A stretch of DNA of 23,033 nt from an uncultured Frankineae bacterium. GTDB taxonomy: Bacteria > Actinomycetota > Actinomycetes > Mycobacteriales > SCTD01. The position numbers and the translations under genes were made by a program. The number at the start of each line of letters is the position of its first letter. Position 1 is the stretch's first letter. The notes under the pieces were generated by a model. It saw only the letters and a program-made list of their open reading frames with translations. It ran no database searches and was not told the origin of the DNA. Of this stretch, positions 21,896 to 23,033 are shown in pieces. The stretch spans positions 1 to 23,033 of the forward strand of contig CADCUE010000272.1 of assembly GCA_902805805.1 (NCBI GenBank), read 5' to 3'.

Positions 21896-21982
21896 GGGCA
21901 GGCCGGCAGTCCCCGCTCGGCAGGCCCTCGCCCGAGCGACTCGAGCGACGACGCCCCAGAAGCCGATCATCGGAGTACCGCT

Positions 21983-23033
21983 GTGCCCACGCGTGACGAC
22001 ATCCGGAACGTGGCGATCATCGCCCACGTCGACCACGGGAAGACGACCCTCGTCGACGGCATGCTGCTGCAGTCGGGCGCCTACACCGCTCACCAGCAGG
22101 AGGAGGGCGCGGTCACCGACCGGGTCATGGACTCGATGGACCTCGAGCGCGAGAAGGGCATCACGATCCTCGCGAAGAACACCGCGGTCCGTCGCAAGGA
22201 CCTCCTCATCAACATCATCGACACCCCCGGTCACGCCGACTTCGGCGGTGAGGTCGAGCGCGGTCTGTCGATGGTCGACGGCGTCGCCCTGCTCGTGGAC
22301 GCCTCCGAGGGCCCGCTGCCGCAGACGCGCTTCGTGCTGCGCAAGGCGCTGGCGCAGAACATGCCGGTCATCCTCATCATCAACAAGGTCGACCGCCCCG
22401 ACGCGCGGATCGCCGAGGTCGTCGACGAGACCTACGAGCTGTTCCTCGACCTCGACGCCACCGAGGACCAGATCGACTTCCCGATCGTCTACTGCCAGGC
22501 CAAGACCGGCCAGGCCTCGCTGACCCGTCCGGACGACGGGACCAGCCCGGACAGCCCCGATCTCGAGCCGCTGTTCCAGGTCATCCGGGAGACGATCCCC
22601 GCCCCGAAGTACGACGAGACGGCTCCGCTGCAGGCGCACGTCACCAACCTCGACGCCTCCCCGTACCTCGGCCGCCTCGCGCTGTGCCGCATCTACAACG
22701 GCGAGCTGAAGAAGGGCCAGACGGTCGCCTGGTGCAAGAAGGACGGCACCATCGAGAACGTCCGCCTCACCGAGCTGCTCGGCACCGAGGCGCTCGAGCG
22801 CGTGTCCATCGACAGCGCCGGCCCGGGCGAGATCATCGCGATCGCCGGCATCCCCGACATCTACATCGGCGAGACCCTGGCCGACCCGGCCGACCCCCGG
22901 CCGCTGCCGCTGATCACCATCGACGAGCCGAACATCTCGATGACGATCGGCATCAACACCAGCCCGCTGGCGGGCCGGAGCGGCAAGAAGCTCACCGCCC
23001 GCATGGTGAAGGACCGCCTCGAGAAGGAGCTCG
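21983..23033 (+). CDS. typA: Ribosome-associated translational GTPase TypA/BipA (3' end outside window)
   Basis: The first 350 residues of TypA (normally about 600-640), a translation-factor-type GTPase that binds the ribosome and acts in stress and low-temperature growth and in ribosome assembly. The G domain is complete: G1 A-H-V-D-H-G-K-T (14-21), G2 Gly-Ile-Thr61, G3 D-T-P-G-H (80-84), G4 N-K-V-D (134-137), and Q-A-K-T as the G5 region. Domain II starts near 215 ([16 protein letters not shown]). The GTG start has GGAG seven bases upstream. This gene is well conserved and lies after mutT in the same direction, with its own putative promoter. It is cut by the window end, not broken. Confidence 0.96.
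   Translation, partial: MPTRDDIRNVAIIAHVDHGKTTLVDGMLLQSGAYTAHQQEEGAVTDRVMDSMDLEREKGITILAKNTAVRRKDLLINIIDTPGHADFGGEVERGLSMVDGVALLVDASEGPLPQTRFVLRKALAQNMPVILIINKVDRPDARIAEVVDETYELFLDLDATEDQIDFPIVYCQAKTGQASLTRPDDGTSPDSPDLEPLFQVIRETIPAPKYDETAPLQAHVTNLDASPYLGRLALCRIYNGELKKGQTVAWCKKDGTIENVRLTELLGTEALERVSIDSAGPGEIIAIAGIPDIYIGETLADPADPRPLPLITIDEPNISMTIGINTSPLAGRSGKKLTARMVKDRLEKEL

Noticed and set aside
21813..21982. GC-rich stems before typA as a riboswitch
   Set aside because: No known aptamer core could be recognised; the pairing is expected by chance in DNA this rich in G and C.

Overview
This is a very GC-rich window (third codon positions almost all G or C). It has frequent GTG starts, 4-base start/stop overlaps and TANNNT -10 boxes placed 6-8 bases before start codons. 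It also carries actinobacterial families: an Rv0184/Rv0185-like pair, an Rv2411c-like circularly permuted ATP-grasp protein, a septum-formation lipoprotein and a c-di-AMP riboswitch before an NlpC/P60 hydrolase. It therefore comes from a chromosome of a high-GC actinobacterium; I cannot fix the genus. No tRNA, rRNA, insertion sequence, prophage or CRISPR array was seen.

1-6541: arabino-oligosaccharide use. A leftward operon runs from a cytoplasmic GH51 alpha-L-arabinofuranosidase through a Tat-type lipoprotein binding protein and two ABC permeases to a GH43 lipoprotein that leaves the window. A LacI-family regulator diverges from it. The 278-base gap between them holds a -35/-10 pair, two LacI-like half-sites and a CRP-like GTGA-N6-TCAC site. 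No transport ATPase is encoded here, as is usual where a shared MsiK-type ATPase is used.

6525-9300: a tightly packed leftward operon of four genes, apparently leaderless at its first gene: HExxH metallohydrolase (TIGR04338/Rv0185-like), DUF2786 protein (Rv0184-like), AlkA-type 3-methyladenine glycosylase and O6-methylguanine-DNA methyltransferase. The two repair enzymes are translationally coupled.

9434-11107: a second CRP-like site and a well-formed ydaO-type (c-di-AMP) riboswitch precede a secreted NlpC/P60 peptidoglycan hydrolase. Two leftward small genes follow: a VOC-fold protein and a 57-residue protein with a textbook RanBP2-type zinc finger.

11261-18749: the most unusual block. It holds a GT4 glycosyltransferase, a convergent GT9 (heptosyltransferase-like) gene overlapping it by 113 bases, and then, diverging from GT9, a rightward operon of GT4, GT2/GT-B fusion, RimK-like ATP-grasp and circularly permuted ATP-grasp genes. 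Glycosyltransferases linked to two predicted carboxylate-amine ligases suggest synthesis of a glycan or glycoconjugate carrying amide-linked amino acids or peptides. The product is unknown.

18789-23033: an FMN-dependent alpha-hydroxy-acid dehydrogenase, a divergent patatin-like phospholipase, a septum-formation-family lipoprotein, a MutT-type Nudix hydrolase with a 16-base palindrome in the divergent gap, and the 5' part of typA/bipA, cut by the window end.
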